A DNA stretch of 64,000 nucleotides from CBIHON01 sp966211965 (GCA_966211965.1 CBIHON010000001.1:248001-312000); one strand, 5' to 3'. Shown: positions 34,705 to 44,177, counted from the first letter of the stretch. Notes: generated from the sequence alone by a model not told the origin. Made by a program: numbers and translations.

Positions 34705-36531
34705 TTGCTGAAATCAATATGGTCGAATTGCTTATCAAAACTGCCCAGGGGCTTGGCGGCAACCATGTCCGGCGCAGTTCTAATCCTCTATGCCGGACTA
34801 TCTGCCGCCACACAGGCCCAGGCCGCTGACGAACACATACCCTCGCTGTTCTCCTCCTTGCCCACGAAGGCAGCCGCGGATACCGACACCGGCGTGGTGC
34901 GCGACCGTCAAGTTACGCGCTGGCGCCCGGTCGATATCGACCTCTCCCTATTGACCGCGGAGGCAGATGTGCCGGGCGGTACGAAATCAGGCGGCCAAAC
35001 AATCGCCCTGAATCTTTTTGATAACGTCAACTTTGTCGCGGTGGCGGACCGGGTCGAGCGCGGCCCGCGCGGCGTTACCTGGACCGGCCATCTGCGCGGC
35101 GTCGACATGAGCAATGTGGTGCTGGTCATCAATGACAAGGTGGTGTCCGGCAATATCAGCATGCCGATGGCACGCTACCATATCCGCTTCGCCGGCAATG
35201 GCACGCATGAAGTGCAGCGCATCGACCAATCGAAGTTCCCGCGTGACGAGCCTTATGTGCCAATTCCCGACCTCGGCGCAAACGGCAAGGCTGCCGCCGG
35301 CGATGCGCCAAACCCTGGCACGCAGGCCGACGACGGTTCCACGATCGATGTCATGGTGGTCTACACCGCCACCGCGAGGGCTGCCGCAGGCGGCACCAAT
35401 GCAATGAAATCCCTGATCGACCTGGCTGTGGCGGAAACCAACCAATCCTATCAAAACAGCGGCGTGACCCAGCGCCTGCGGCTGGTGCATGCGGCCGAGG
35501 TCGCGTACGCGGAAACCGGCAGCCTGGAAGATGCCTTGAATTGCATAACAAAAACCACGGACGGCTGCATCGACAATGTCCATACGCTGCGCAATACCTA
35601 CGGCGCCGACGTGGTCAGTTTCTGGCTGGAGGACGGCGGCGGCAGCTGCGGACTCGGTTATCACATGGATACCGTTTCCGCTTCTTTTGCGCCCTATGCC
35701 TTCAGCGCGGTGGCACGCTCATGCGCGACCGGTTACTACAGCTTCGGCCATGAACTGGGGCACAACATGGGCTTGATGCACGATGTCTACATGGACAATT
35801 CGGTCAAGCCCTATGCCTATGCCCACGGCTACGTCAGTACCTCGGGCGGATGGCGCACCATCATGGCATATAACAATGCCTGCAGCGCCATCGGCAAAGA
35901 CTGCGATCGCCTGCAATACTGGGCCAATCCCTCGGTCAGCTACAAAGGCACCGCGATGGGCAACAGCACCACTGCCGACGACCACAAGGCACTGAACAAT
36001 ACCGCTTCCGTGGTCGCCAATTTCCGTACCAGCGTCGTCTCGGGCGGCGGCTCTGCCACCGTGGTGGAGTTCTACAACACCAATCTCGACAATTACTTCA
36101 TCACCGCTGACGCAGGCGAAGCGAGCGCGATCGACAACGGCAGCGCCGGGCCCGGCTGGAGCCGCACCGGCGGCAGCTTTAAATCGGGTGGCAGCACGTC
36201 GGTTTGCCGTTTCTACGGCAGCCTGTCACCCGGTCCCAACTCGCATTTCTACACGGTGAATGCGAGCGAGTGCGCGAACCTGAAATCCCTGCAGGCCACC
36301 ACGCCCGATACACAGAAACGCTGGAATTTCGAAAGCCTGGATTTCATCTCGACCCCGCCGGTCAACAACGCATGCGCCAGCGGCACCGTGCCGGTCTACC
36401 GCGCGTATAACAACGGCTTCACGCGCGGCGTCGACAGCAACCATCGCATCACCACCAGCCTGAGCGCAATACAGGAAGTGGTCAACCGCGGCTGGAGCAA
36501 CGAAGGCATCGTAATGTGCGCACCGTCTTGA
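34705..36531 (+). CDS. Secreted zinc metallopeptidase (reprolysin-like) with DUF5648-type C-terminus
   Basis: A 608-residue secreted protein. A signal peptide ends near TQAQAADE. A propeptide-like region follows to about residue 200. The metzincin-type catalytic domain has the zinc site HELGHNMGLMH at residues 349-359 (H349, E350, H353, H359). The C-terminal 150 residues (VVEFYNTNLDNYFITAD, HFYTVNASECANLK, VYRAYNNGF, RGWSNEGIVMC) resemble the DUF5648 repeat of extracellular proteins. The start is a TTG with AGGTGG at a good distance; no in-frame ATG precedes the signal peptide. The substrate is unknown. Confidence 0.9.
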   Translation: MLKSIWSNCLSKLPRGLAATMSGAVLILYAGLSAATQAQAADEHIPSLFSSLPTKAAADTDTGVVRDRQVTRWRPVDIDLSLLTAEADVPGGTKSGGQTIALNLFDNVNFVAVADRVERGPRGVTWTGHLRGVDMSNVVLVINDKVVSGNISMPMARYHIRFAGNGTHEVQRIDQSKFPRDEPYVPIPDLGANGKAAAGDAPNPGTQADDGSTIDVMVVYTATARAAAGGTNAMKSLIDLAVAETNQSYQNSGVTQRLRLVHAAEVAYAETGSLEDALNCITKTTDGCIDNVHTLRNTYGADVVSFWLEDGGGSCGLGYHMDTVSASFAPYAFSAVARSCATGYYSFGHELGHNMGLMHDVYMDNSVKPYAYAHGYVSTSGGWRTIMAYNNACSAIGKDCDRLQYWANPSVSYKGTAMGNSTTADDHKALNNTASVVANFRTSVVSGGGSATVVEFYNTNLDNYFITADAGEASAIDNGSAGPGWSRTGGSFKSGGSTSVCRFYGSLSPGPNSHFYTVNASECANLKSLQATTPDTQKRWNFESLDFISTPPVNNACASGTVPVYRAYNNGFTRGVDSNHRITTSLSAIQEVVNRGWSNEGIVMCAPS

Positions 36532-36600
36532 TGGCGCATTGAAGTCGGCTATCTCAAAGGACTCGCAAGGGATAAAAGGGCTGGTGCAAGCCAGCCCTAG

Positions 36601-36699
36601 AGCCTCTACATCAATGCCGCCGGCGTTGTTGCTTCTCCTTGCCGTACGTTCGTACTGTGTGCATCGGCACGCCTGGCCAGCGGCATTGATGTAGAGGCT
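36601..36699. repeat. Long intergenic palindrome (20-bp perfect arms)
   Basis: The arms 36601-36620 and 36680-36699 are exact reverse complements, with a roughly 59-base centre carrying CCGTACGTTCGTAC. It lies between convergent genes and abuts the Hpt stop codon. Ends of the TAGAGC type and a GTACG core are shared with elements near 48.4 and 51.8 kb. Confidence 0.7.
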
Positions 36700-36700
36700 T

Positions 36701-37111
36701 TTAGGCCTGCGGCGCCGGCAAGACACGCGCCAAGCCGGCCATCAGCAGCCGCATATCGGCCTCGATCCGGTCCAGCATGGCAAACAGCGCCAGCGCGTTG
36801 GTGCCGCCCTGTATCGCACTTTCCAATTCTCCAGCCAGTTCGCTGACGTGGGCGGCGCCGACCAATCCGGCCACGCCCTTGAGGGTGTGGGCCAGGTGCC
36901 CGGCCAGCGCCGTCTCGCCATCTTCCAGCGCCTTGGTAATGCGATCGGCGGCGTCGTGCTGATCGTCCCTGAAACGCGCCAGCAACTGCAGGTAGAATTC
37001 GCGGTTTCCCATGGTGCGCACCAACGCCGCCCGGACATCGAAACCTTCAATCGTCAAATCGTCCTCGGACGCCGCCGTCATAAGCACTCCCGTTCCCATT
37101 CCATTCGCCAT
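36701..37111 (-). CDS. Stand-alone Hpt (histidine phosphotransfer) protein
   Basis: A 136-residue all-helical protein with the Hpt signature: FDVRAALVRTMGNREFYLQL, the phosphorylatable histidine in LAHTLKGVAGLVGA, and LAGELESAIQGG. It would relay phosphate between a hybrid kinase and a response regulator in the cytosol. No kinase adjoins it; the nearest hybrid kinase is at about 58-60 kb. AAAGG precedes the ATG at 37111; 37081 is an alternative start. The stop lies directly against the palindrome. Confidence 0.88.
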   Translation of the reverse strand: MANGMGTGVLMTAASEDDLTIEGFDVRAALVRTMGNREFYLQLLARFRDDQHDAADRITKALEDGETALAGHLAHTLKGVAGLVGAAHVSELAGELESAIQGGTNALALFAMLDRIEADMRLLMAGLARVLPAPQA

Positions 37112-37128
37112 CGCTGTTTGCCTTTCCC

Positions 37129-37180
37129 TTAGCGCCTCTAAACAAATGAGACAGGCCCCACTAATTCAGAGGCTCTTAGA
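37129..37180. repeat. Short degenerate palindrome with AGAGCCTCT end
   Basis: Imperfect arms around GCGCCTCTAAA (about 37132) and TTCAGAGGCTCTTA (about 37164-37177). The AGAGCCTCT end resembles the palindrome at 36601-36699. It lies between the divergent Hpt and aminotransferase genes. Confidence 0.4.
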
Positions 37181-37382
37181 ACGGCAGCTGAGCGTATCAT
37201 ACCGTGAGCTTGGACCACCACTGGCAAAGCCGATCGGCAGCGCCGTCAGCCCGCAACCCCGTCCTGGCCCGGCGAAACCGGCAGTCCACCTGCAACAGGG
37301 CTTTGCGCTACACTCGATTTCCACTCAAACAAATAGCGCATGCCCGTCGATGTCTTCGCCGAGCCGGCCACTAGTTGAACCT

Positions 37383-38588
37383 ATGTCCTTGAATAATCCG
37401 CCTACCGCGCGTCCGATCGTGCAAAACCTCGGCGCCTCACGCATCCGCGAAGTCGCCAATGCCGGCATAGGCCGCAGCGACGTGCTGCCGTTCTGGTTCG
37501 GCGAGCCGGACGAACCCACACCCGGCTTCATCCGCGACGCGGCCAAGGCGGCGCTGGACGCGGGCGACACCTATTACGCGCACAACTACGGACTGATGCC
37601 ATTGCGCGAAACCATCGCGCGCTATCAGTCGACGCTGCATCAGGCCATCGCTCCAGAGCGCGTGGCCGTGACATCGGCCGGCGTGTCTGCCCTGATGCTG
37701 GTCTCACAACTGATCATCAACCCGGGCGACCGCGTGGTGGCGGTCACGCCGCTCTGGCCGAACCTGTTCGAAATTCCAAAAATCCTCAGTGCGGAAGTGG
37801 TGCAGATACCGCTGCATTTCGGCCGTGACGGAGCCACGCCTCTGTGGGAGCTCGATACCCAGCAACTGCTCGATGCGCTCACACCCGGAACGCGGGCGCT
37901 GTTCCTCAACTCGCCCAACAATCCGACCGGCTGGGTCATCGCGCGCGAGCAACAACAAGCGATCCTGGCGCATTGCCGCAAGCATGGCATCTGGATCCTG
38001 GCCGACGACGTGTATGAGCGCCTGGTATATGACGCCGAACCGGCAAGTGCCGCTTGCGCCCCCTCCTTTCTCGACTTGGCCGCGCCGGAAGACCGCGTTA
38101 TCTCAGCCAACAGCTTTTCCAAATCCTGGCTGATGACCGGCTGGCGGCTCGGCTGGATCGTCGCGCCGCAGGCGATGATGACCGACCTCGGCAAGCTGAT
38201 CGAATACAACACGTCCTGCGCCCCGGGCTTCGTGCAGCGGGCCGGTATCGTGGCGATCGAACGCGGCGATGAAATCATCACGCCCACCATAGCGCGCTAC
38301 CGGGCCGCACGCGATTTTCTGTGCGAGCGCTTGAACACCTTGCCTGGCATTACTTCGCCCAAACCGAAAGGCGCAATGTACTTGTTCTTCCAGATCGATG
38401 GCGAAAAAGACACCTTGGCGCTATGCAAACGGCTGGTGCTGGAAGCGGGTCTCGGACTGGCGCCGGGCAATGCGTTCGGACCGCAGGGCGAAGGCTATGT
38501 GCGCTGGTGTTTTGCCAGTTCGATGGAGCGGCTGGAGGACGGCGTGCGGCGCCTGGAACGCTTTCTGGAAAAGGGAAAGACGTCATGA
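37383..38588 (+). CDS. PLP-dependent aminotransferase, class I/II
   Basis: A protein of about 401 residues, fold type I: FGEPDEPTPGFIRDAA, YYAHNYGLMPLRETIA, the NSPNNPTGWVI motif, LADDVYERLVYD, the PLP lysine in SANSFSKSWLMTGWRLGW, and YVRWCFASS near the C-terminus. It is closest to aspartate/aromatic-type aminotransferases. The frame runs upstream into the Hpt region; the ATG at 37383 (MSLNNPP) is chosen, with 37350 possible. Its stop overlaps the racemase start (ATGA), pointing to joint amino-acid metabolism. Confidence 0.92.
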   Translation: MSLNNPPTARPIVQNLGASRIREVANAGIGRSDVLPFWFGEPDEPTPGFIRDAAKAALDAGDTYYAHNYGLMPLRETIARYQSTLHQAIAPERVAVTSAGVSALMLVSQLIINPGDRVVAVTPLWPNLFEIPKILSAEVVQIPLHFGRDGATPLWELDTQQLLDALTPGTRALFLNSPNNPTGWVIAREQQQAILAHCRKHGIWILADDVYERLVYDAEPASAACAPSFLDLAAPEDRVISANSFSKSWLMTGWRLGWIVAPQAMMTDLGKLIEYNTSCAPGFVQRAGIVAIERGDEIITPTIARYRAARDFLCERLNTLPGITSPKPKGAMYLFFQIDGEKDTLALCKRLVLEAGLGLAPGNAFGPQGEGYVRWCFASSMERLEDGVRRLERFLEKGKTS

Positions 38589-39277
38589 AAACCATCGGGC
38601 TCATCGGCGGCATGAGCTGCGAATCTTCCGCGGAGTATTACCGCCTGATCAACCAGATCACGAAGCGCAAGCTCGGTGCGCACAACAATGCACGCAGCCT
38701 GATGCTGACGGTCAATTTCCAGGATATCGAACCGCTGCAGCGCCAGGGCGACTGGGAACAATTGGGGAAAATGATGGAACAAGCGGCGCGCCAGCTCGAG
38801 GCGGGCGGCGCCGATTTCGTCGTGCTGTGTACGAACACCATGCACAAGGTCGCTTCGCATATCGAAGCAGCGATCTCGGTTCCTTTCCTGCACATCGTCG
38901 ATCCGACCGCGGAGGCGATCAAGGCGCAAGGCTTTACCAAAGTCGGCTTGCTGGCCACGCGCTTCACGATGGAACACGCGTTCTATCACGAGCGTCTGCG
39001 CGACAAGCATGGATTGACGGCGCTGGTCCCCGAGGAACCCGACCGCACCTTGGTGCATGATGTGATTTACCAGGAGCTATGCCATGGCAAGATAGAGGAT
39101 GGATCGCGCCGCCACTATCTGCGCATCATCGAAGATTTGAAAGCGCGCGGCGCGCAAGCCGTGATTCTCGGGTGCACCGAAATCACCCTGCTGATCAAGC
39201 CGGAGGATGCGGCGCTGCCGGTGTTCGACGCGACGCTGATTCATGCGGAAACGGCAGCGGCATTCGCGCTTGATTGA
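38585..39277 (+). CDS. Aspartate/glutamate racemase family protein
   Basis: A 230-residue cofactor-independent racemase. It starts MKTIGLIGGMSCESSAEYY and has the two catalytic cysteines in VVLCTNTMHKV and ILGCTEITLLI. NNARSLMLTVNF is also typical of aspartate racemases (YgeA/RacD type). It probably interconverts L- and D-aspartate or a related amino acid. It is translationally coupled to the aminotransferase. Confidence 0.92.
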   Translation: MKTIGLIGGMSCESSAEYYRLINQITKRKLGAHNNARSLMLTVNFQDIEPLQRQGDWEQLGKMMEQAARQLEAGGADFVVLCTNTMHKVASHIEAAISVPFLHIVDPTAEAIKAQGFTKVGLLATRFTMEHAFYHERLRDKHGLTALVPEEPDRTLVHDVIYQELCHGKIEDGSRRHYLRIIEDLKARGAQAVILGCTEITLLIKPEDAALPVFDATLIHAETAAAFALD

Positions 39278-39330
39278 GCGTGCCCGGCCAGGCTATCCTC
39301 AACGAGGCTCGCCCAATAAAGGAGCGACCG

Positions 39331-39468
39331 TTATTTCTCGTACGCGTTGCGGTTTTTCACCGCCCTATCCTTTGCCGCTTGCTCCGCCCTTAGCTCGTCA
39401 GCGGTTTTTTCGCCGCAACCTGCAACCAGAAAGGATGCCAGCAACAGGAAAACAAGAGTGATTTTCAT
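39331..39468 (-). CDS. Small lipoprotein (45 residues)
   Basis: A short minus-strand frame starting at 39468. It has a compact lipoprotein signal (MKITLVFLLLASFLVAGCGE, lipobox VAGC, Cys18) and a 27-residue charged tail (KTADELRAEQAAKDRAVKNR and NAYEK). The mature form would be a lipidated peptide of about 28 residues in the envelope. A perfect TATAAT lies about 30 bases upstream. The function is unknown. Its small size means it is easily missed. Confidence 0.72.
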   Translation of the reverse strand: MKITLVFLLLASFLVAGCGEKTADELRAEQAAKDRAVKNRNAYEK

Positions 39469-39498
39469 AACGCAAATATACCTTATGTCAATTATCTG

Positions 39499-39504
39499 AT
39501 TATA
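39499..39504 (-). promoter_or_regulatory. -10 box TATAAT before the small lipoprotein gene
   Basis: A consensus TATAAT on the minus strand, 31 bases before the ATG at 39468. The -35 region (around GTGACG) is weak. Confidence 0.45.
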
Positions 39505-39666
39505 CTGGGGCCGGCCGAAAATCCGTCACGTGTTCTCCCCGAAAATGCTACTCTTCAAGGAGCCTGGGCAATCCTGACTTGAAGACGCCGACCATGCCGC
39601 AACGTTGCGCGCCGCCTGCAGAAGGCAGGCGCATGTTCCAGCCCTATTTCGCACAATCTTAAGCTC

Positions 39667-39885
39667 ATGGAAGTCACCTTACCCGAACTCGAAGACGCCA
39701 TCAATTATTGGCGCGCGCTGCGGCCTTCGCGAGGAGAAGAGCGCGCCTTGTCGCCCGAGGTGAACACGCTCGCCACCGTGTATGCGCTGATGATTTTCAA
39801 TCGGCGCAAATCGCTGCCGATCGAAACGCTCGATCAGGCGCCCCGCCAATTGCTGGAAGCCTGGCGCACGCAACACGTCAAATAA
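39667..39885 (+). CDS. DUF3717-type small protein
   Basis: A 72-residue soluble protein: VTLPELEDAINYWRALRPSR, LSPEVNTLATVYALMIF and ETLDQAPRQLLEAW. This matches the DUF3717 family found mainly in Burkholderiales. Function is unknown. It is convergent with the GST gene. Confidence 0.78.
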   Translation: MEVTLPELEDAINYWRALRPSRGEERALSPEVNTLATVYALMIFNRRKSLPIETLDQAPRQLLEAWRTQHVK

Positions 39886-39936
39886 TGCGGCGCTGCCTGC
39901 GTCCGGTCTTTGCTTTCTGATTGGGCAGGTATTGCG

Positions 39937-40548
39937 TCAGGCCAGGAACTGCTCCATCGTCACGTGCTTCGGATGTTCCGCCACCCGCTTCAGCCATGCG
40001 GAAATTGCCGGATAGGCAGCAAGATCGAAGCCGCCTTCATGCGCCACATGCGTGTAGGCATAGAGCGAAATATCGGCAATCGTATAGTGATCGCCGGCCA
40101 GGAAGCGCGTCGCTTGCAATTGCGTCTCCATCACCCGCAACGCCTTGTGTCCGCCCTCTTGCTTGGAGAGATAATCCTGGCGCCGCGACTCGGGCAGGCC
40201 CAGGTATTTCGCGATGAAGCGCGCCACCGCGATGTAGGGTTCGTGGCTGTATTGCTCGAAGAATTGCCACTGCAGAACGCGTGCCCGGTCGAGCCGGCCG
40301 CTCGGCAGGAAATCGCTGCCCTCGGCCAGGTAATTCAGGATCGCGTTCGATTCACAGAGATGGACTGCGGGCGCGATCTCCAGTACGGGGATTTTTGCAT
40401 TCGGGTTCATTGCCAGAAAGGGCGCTGCCTTGGCCTCGCCCTGCAGGACGTTGACCGGCACCCACTCATGGTCGATGTCCAGCAGGGACATCAATAATTT
40501 GATCTTGTAGCAGTTACCGGATTTGATGTCGCCATAGACTTTCAGCAT
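39937..40548 (-). CDS. Glutathione S-transferase family protein
   Basis: A protein of about 203 residues. The N-terminal thioredoxin-like domain has MLKVYGDIKSGNCYKIKLL, the cis-proline in AKIPVLEI and the glutathione-binding ESNAILNYL. The C-terminal helical domain has FLAGDHYTIADISLYAYTHV. The residue after the first strand is SGNC, so Ser or Cys may activate glutathione. The start at 40548 (MLKVYG) is preferred to 40566, which lacks a ribosome-binding site. Confidence 0.93.
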   Translation of the reverse strand: MLKVYGDIKSGNCYKIKLLMSLLDIDHEWVPVNVLQGEAKAAPFLAMNPNAKIPVLEIAPAVHLCESNAILNYLAEGSDFLPSGRLDRARVLQWQFFEQYSHEPYIAVARFIAKYLGLPESRRQDYLSKQEGGHKALRVMETQLQATRFLAGDHYTIADISLYAYTHVAHEGGFDLAAYPAISAWLKRVAEHPKHVTMEQFLA

Positions 40549-40587
40549 GTGCTTATCTTTCTGCATGAGGAGATTATTGAATCGGAT

Positions 40588-42105
40588 TCAAGCCGCCAGG
40601 TGCCGCGCCTGCCGCTGCGGCAGCGATGTCTCTCCTTTCGCCACGGCAGACGCCTTGCCCCTGCCATGCGGCTGATTCGCCTGCCCGGCATAATCGCTGC
40701 GCAATACCGCGCCGACCGCCTCTGCATCATGGCCGCGGCTGCACAGCCACTCGCCCACCAGCGCCGCCAGACGCTCCAGCGCAATCCGGTGTGTCGCGTC
40801 GGTACGGGCATAGATCCAGTCCGACAAGGCCATGAATTGCGCAAACGGAGACTCGCTCAGGATCAGCGGCAAGGTATGCGCGAAGCGCCCTGAATTGGCG
40901 ATTAGATCCCAGTAGCGCGCAAACCGCACCAGCCGCTGCATCGTCGAAAAATCGATGCGGTCGGTGGCGAGGATGGTGTATGGCGGATGCGGATCGAACA
41001 CCAGGCCATAGGGCTCGGTATGGCGGATGATCGGCGTGCCCCGCAGGCGCTTCAGGATGCCGAACTGGATCTCATGCGGCTTGAGCCGGTACAGGTGATC
41101 GAAGCCGCGCGCGAAACTTTCCACGTCTTCGCCCGGCAGGCCGGCAATCAGGTCGACATGCAGGTGGGCGTGCGAATGCTCGCACAGCCAGCGAATATTT
41201 TCGGCGGCTTTTTCATTATTCTGCTTGCGGCTGACCAGGGTCTGCACTTCGGGATTGAAACTCTGGATGCCGATCTCGAATTGCAGCGTACCCGGCGGGA
41301 ACTTCATGATCCCTTCCTTCAAGGCATCGGGCAGATGGTCGGGCACCACTTCGAAATGCGCATACACCGGATCGCCCGGGTCGGCCGCCAGTTTGTCGAG
41401 GAAGAATTGCATGATCTTCAGGCTCGACTTGATGTTGAGGTTGAAGGTGCGGTCGACGAACTTGAACAGGCGCGCGCCGCGTGCATGCAGTTTTTCCAAT
41501 TCGCCCAGGAACACATCGAGGTCGAAAGGCCAAGCCGTCTTGTCCAACGCCGACAGGCAGAATTCGCATTTGAACGGACAGCCGCGCGAGGCTTCCACAT
41601 ACAGCGTGCGATGCGCGATGTCTTCGTCGGTATAGAGCGCATACGGCAGCGCGATGTCAGCCAGCGGCGGCTGCACGCCGGCATGGATCTTCATCAGCGG
41701 CTGCGGGCCGTTCAAGATCTGGCGGCAGAGCTGCGGAAAGGTGATGTCGCCCCAGCCGGTCACCAGGTAATCGGCCAGTTGCACGATCGCCTGCTCGCCC
41801 GGTTCGTAAGACACCTCCGGACCGCCCAGCACGATCACGACATGCGGCGCGACGCGCTTCAACATTGCGACCACCTTGGTGGTTTCCTCGACGTTCCAGA
41901 TGTAGACGCCGAAACCGATGATGAACCGGCCGTTTGCCGGCTGGTGGGACAGCAGTTTTTCGACGATCTCGGTAGTCTTGGTGCCGATCACGAATTCCTG
42001 CAGCCGGGTCTCAGGCTGCAACTCCCCCATGTTCGCCAGCAGGTAGCGCAAGCCGAGCGAAGCATGCGCATAGCGGGCGTTGAGCGTGGAGAGCAGGATC
42101 GACAT
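40588..42105 (-). CDS. B12-binding radical SAM protein
   Basis: A protein of about 505 residues. An N-terminal cobalamin-binding domain (MSILLSTLNARYAHASLGLR, IIGFGVYIWN, VIVLGGPEVSYEP) precedes a radical SAM barrel with the cluster motif CPFKCEFC (CxxxCxxC). A DUF4080-type C-terminal region follows (HVDLIAGLPGEDVESFARG, IQFGILKRLRGTPI). It resembles the B12-dependent radical SAM group whose substrates are mostly unknown. The ATG at 42105 is the family start; nine extra residues are possible. Confidence 0.92.
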   Translation of the reverse strand: MSILLSTLNARYAHASLGLRYLLANMGELQPETRLQEFVIGTKTTEIVEKLLSHQPANGRFIIGFGVYIWNVEETTKVVAMLKRVAPHVVIVLGGPEVSYEPGEQAIVQLADYLVTGWGDITFPQLCRQILNGPQPLMKIHAGVQPPLADIALPYALYTDEDIAHRTLYVEASRGCPFKCEFCLSALDKTAWPFDLDVFLGELEKLHARGARLFKFVDRTFNLNIKSSLKIMQFFLDKLAADPGDPVYAHFEVVPDHLPDALKEGIMKFPPGTLQFEIGIQSFNPEVQTLVSRKQNNEKAAENIRWLCEHSHAHLHVDLIAGLPGEDVESFARGFDHLYRLKPHEIQFGILKRLRGTPIIRHTEPYGLVFDPHPPYTILATDRIDFSTMQRLVRFARYWDLIANSGRFAHTLPLILSESPFAQFMALSDWIYARTDATHRIALERLAALVGEWLCSRGHDAEAVGAVLRSDYAGQANQPHGRGKASAVAKGETSLPQRQARHLAA

Positions 42106-42160
42106 GGCGGACGGCGGACGGGGAAAGCCCACATTTTACGCTGCCCGGAAAAATCGGCGG

Positions 42161-43819
42161 CTACTTTGCGAGTTCCTTGTCCTGCAGGCTGCGCCACATC
42201 ACCTTGCCGGTAGCCGACTTCGGCAAGGCATCGACGAACTCGACCATGCGCGGCACCTTATAGGCCGCCATTTTTTCCTGCGCCCAATGGAGGATATCTT
42301 CCGCGGTCGCTTCGTTACCCGCTTTTTTGACGATCAAAGCCTTCACCGTTTCGCCGCGGTAGGCATCGCGCGCGGCGATGATGCAGCACTCCTGGATCGC
42401 GGCGTGCTGGTACATCAAGGCTTCCACTTCCGCCGGCCAGACCTTGAAGCCGCTGGCATTGATCATGCGCTTCAGGCGATCGGTGAAGAAAAAGAATCCT
42501 TCCTCATCCATATAGCCCAGATCGCCGGTCCGGAAGAAGCGTTTGCCATCCAGTTCGGCGAAGGCTTCCGCGGTTTTCGCGGGATCATTCCAGTAACCGC
42601 GGAACACTTGCGGACCGTCGATCCAGATTTCCCCAATTTCGCCGGCCGGGAGTTCCTTCAGCGTCACCGGGTCGACAATGCGCGAATCGGTGCCGAATTG
42701 CGGGATGCCGAGACATTGCTGTTTCATGCGTTGCGGCGGATTGAGGTGCGTGGCCGCCATGGTTTCGGACAAGCCATAGCCTTCCAGGTACTCCTGGCCG
42801 GTGAGCTCGAGCAGCTTTTGCGCGATCGCGGCGGGCATCGCGGCGCCGCCGCCGGCAACCCGCCTGAGGCTGGAAATGTCGTATTCGGCAAGGCGTGGAT
42901 TGGAAAGGAAATCGATCATCATGGTCGGTATCGAAGTCCAGTTGGTGATCTTGTAGCGCGTGATGAGCTGTCCCGCCGCATCGCGATCCCAGCGCGGCAG
43001 CACCACCACCGTACCGCCGCAATAGATGATCGAGTTCATCACCGACTGCATGCCGGTCACATGGAAGAACGGCAGCACGGCCAGCGTGATCTGGTCCGCC
43101 ACCACGAAGCTTGACCAGGTGATGCTGCCGACCGCATTGAGCATCATCGAACGGTGGGTATGGATGCAACCCTTGGGCTTGCCGGTGGTGCCGGAGGTAT
43201 AGGGCATGCAGGCCAGATCTTCGGGTCCCGCCAAGTGCGGACGCGGCGCATGACGCGGCGCCAGCGCATCCTTCCAGGTGCACACCCCCGGCGCGTCAGG
43301 CACCCGGCACGGCGCGGCCGCGAGTTCCGGCACCTTCAAATCGGTCGGCACGGTCAGATAATCGGCATAGGTGGCAACCACCGCATGCTTGAGTGCAGCC
43401 GTCCCGATCAAAGGCGCCACCCGCAAAAGCAATTCCTGCGCGATGATGATGGTGCCCGCGCCGCTGTCTTGCACATAGTATTGCAACTCGTCGGTCATCA
43501 GCATCGGATTGACCGGAACCACCATCGCATCGGCGCGCATGATTGCATAGAAAGCGATCATGAATTGCGGACTGTTCTGCATATTGAGCAACACGCGGTC
43601 ACCGCGCTGCACCCCGCATACCTGTTGCAAATGGCCGGCCAACGCTTCGACTTCGGCATTGAATTGCGCATAGGTCAGAATCGAATCGTAAAAAATGATC
43701 GCGGTCTTGCCGGGAAAACGGCGCGCGTTGATTTCGAGGTTGACGTAGAGGCTGGTGTCGGGTGTGGTAAGTGTGTGGGGCAGACCGGGCGGCCAATGGG
43801 GATAGTGGGTTACATTCAT
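42161..43819 (-). CDS. Long-chain fatty-acid-CoA ligase-like AMP-binding enzyme
   Basis: A 552-residue adenylate-forming enzyme. It carries YTSGTTGKPKGCIHTHRS (P-loop), GYGLSETMA, GEIWIDGPQVFRGYW, TGDLGYMDEEGFFFFTDR, KRMINASGFKVWPAEVE and the catalytic lysine in LPKSATGKVMWR. It activates a carboxylic acid with ATP and joins it to CoA; the substrate is probably a medium- or long-chain fatty acid. It lies 55 bases downstream of no other gene on its strand, so it is probably monocistronic with the radical SAM gene behind it. A TATAAT (43867-43862) lies 43 bases upstream. Confidence 0.92.
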   Translation of the reverse strand: MNVTHYPHWPPGLPHTLTTPDTSLYVNLEINARRFPGKTAIIFYDSILTYAQFNAEVEALAGHLQQVCGVQRGDRVLLNMQNSPQFMIAFYAIMRADAMVVPVNPMLMTDELQYYVQDSGAGTIIIAQELLLRVAPLIGTAALKHAVVATYADYLTVPTDLKVPELAAAPCRVPDAPGVCTWKDALAPRHAPRPHLAGPEDLACMPYTSGTTGKPKGCIHTHRSMMLNAVGSITWSSFVVADQITLAVLPFFHVTGMQSVMNSIIYCGGTVVVLPRWDRDAAGQLITRYKITNWTSIPTMMIDFLSNPRLAEYDISSLRRVAGGGAAMPAAIAQKLLELTGQEYLEGYGLSETMAATHLNPPQRMKQQCLGIPQFGTDSRIVDPVTLKELPAGEIGEIWIDGPQVFRGYWNDPAKTAEAFAELDGKRFFRTGDLGYMDEEGFFFFTDRLKRMINASGFKVWPAEVEALMYQHAAIQECCIIAARDAYRGETVKALIVKKAGNEATAEDILHWAQEKMAAYKVPRMVEFVDALPKSATGKVMWRSLQDKELAK

Positions 43820-44177
43820 GTCTCTGCCGGTTTTTATGATGTATCGGAGAAGGCTCGCTGCATTATAGGTGCGCCCCGAAAATCATGAATGGAAGTTATT
43901 AACATTTAACATTCCTATACAAAATTTTTAAGAACTTTCCAATAAATGCCGCTTGCCAAGTACATCCGCAAAACCTTTTAACAAAACACGCATCAACGCA
44001 GCATGCCAAAACCAGTGTCTGGTCAGCAAGTTCCTGCCTACCAAGTATCCATCTCCCTGTACCGCCGAATCAGTGCGGCAGGATGCGGGAGAAAGCACGG
44101 AAGCACGGCACAAGTGCCGCCTCATCGGCAGCAACGCGTGCAAAGGGGCAAAGAAATTCCACTTCTTCGGCACCCGG
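43820..44177. other. Intergenic stretch upstream of the acyl-CoA ligase
   Basis: This 358-base gap holds a TATAAT on the minus strand at 43867-43862, suited to the ligase gene, without a clear -35. Nothing else is supported; an open minus-strand frame over 43928-44425 overlaps the next gene and shows no family features. Confidence 0.4.
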
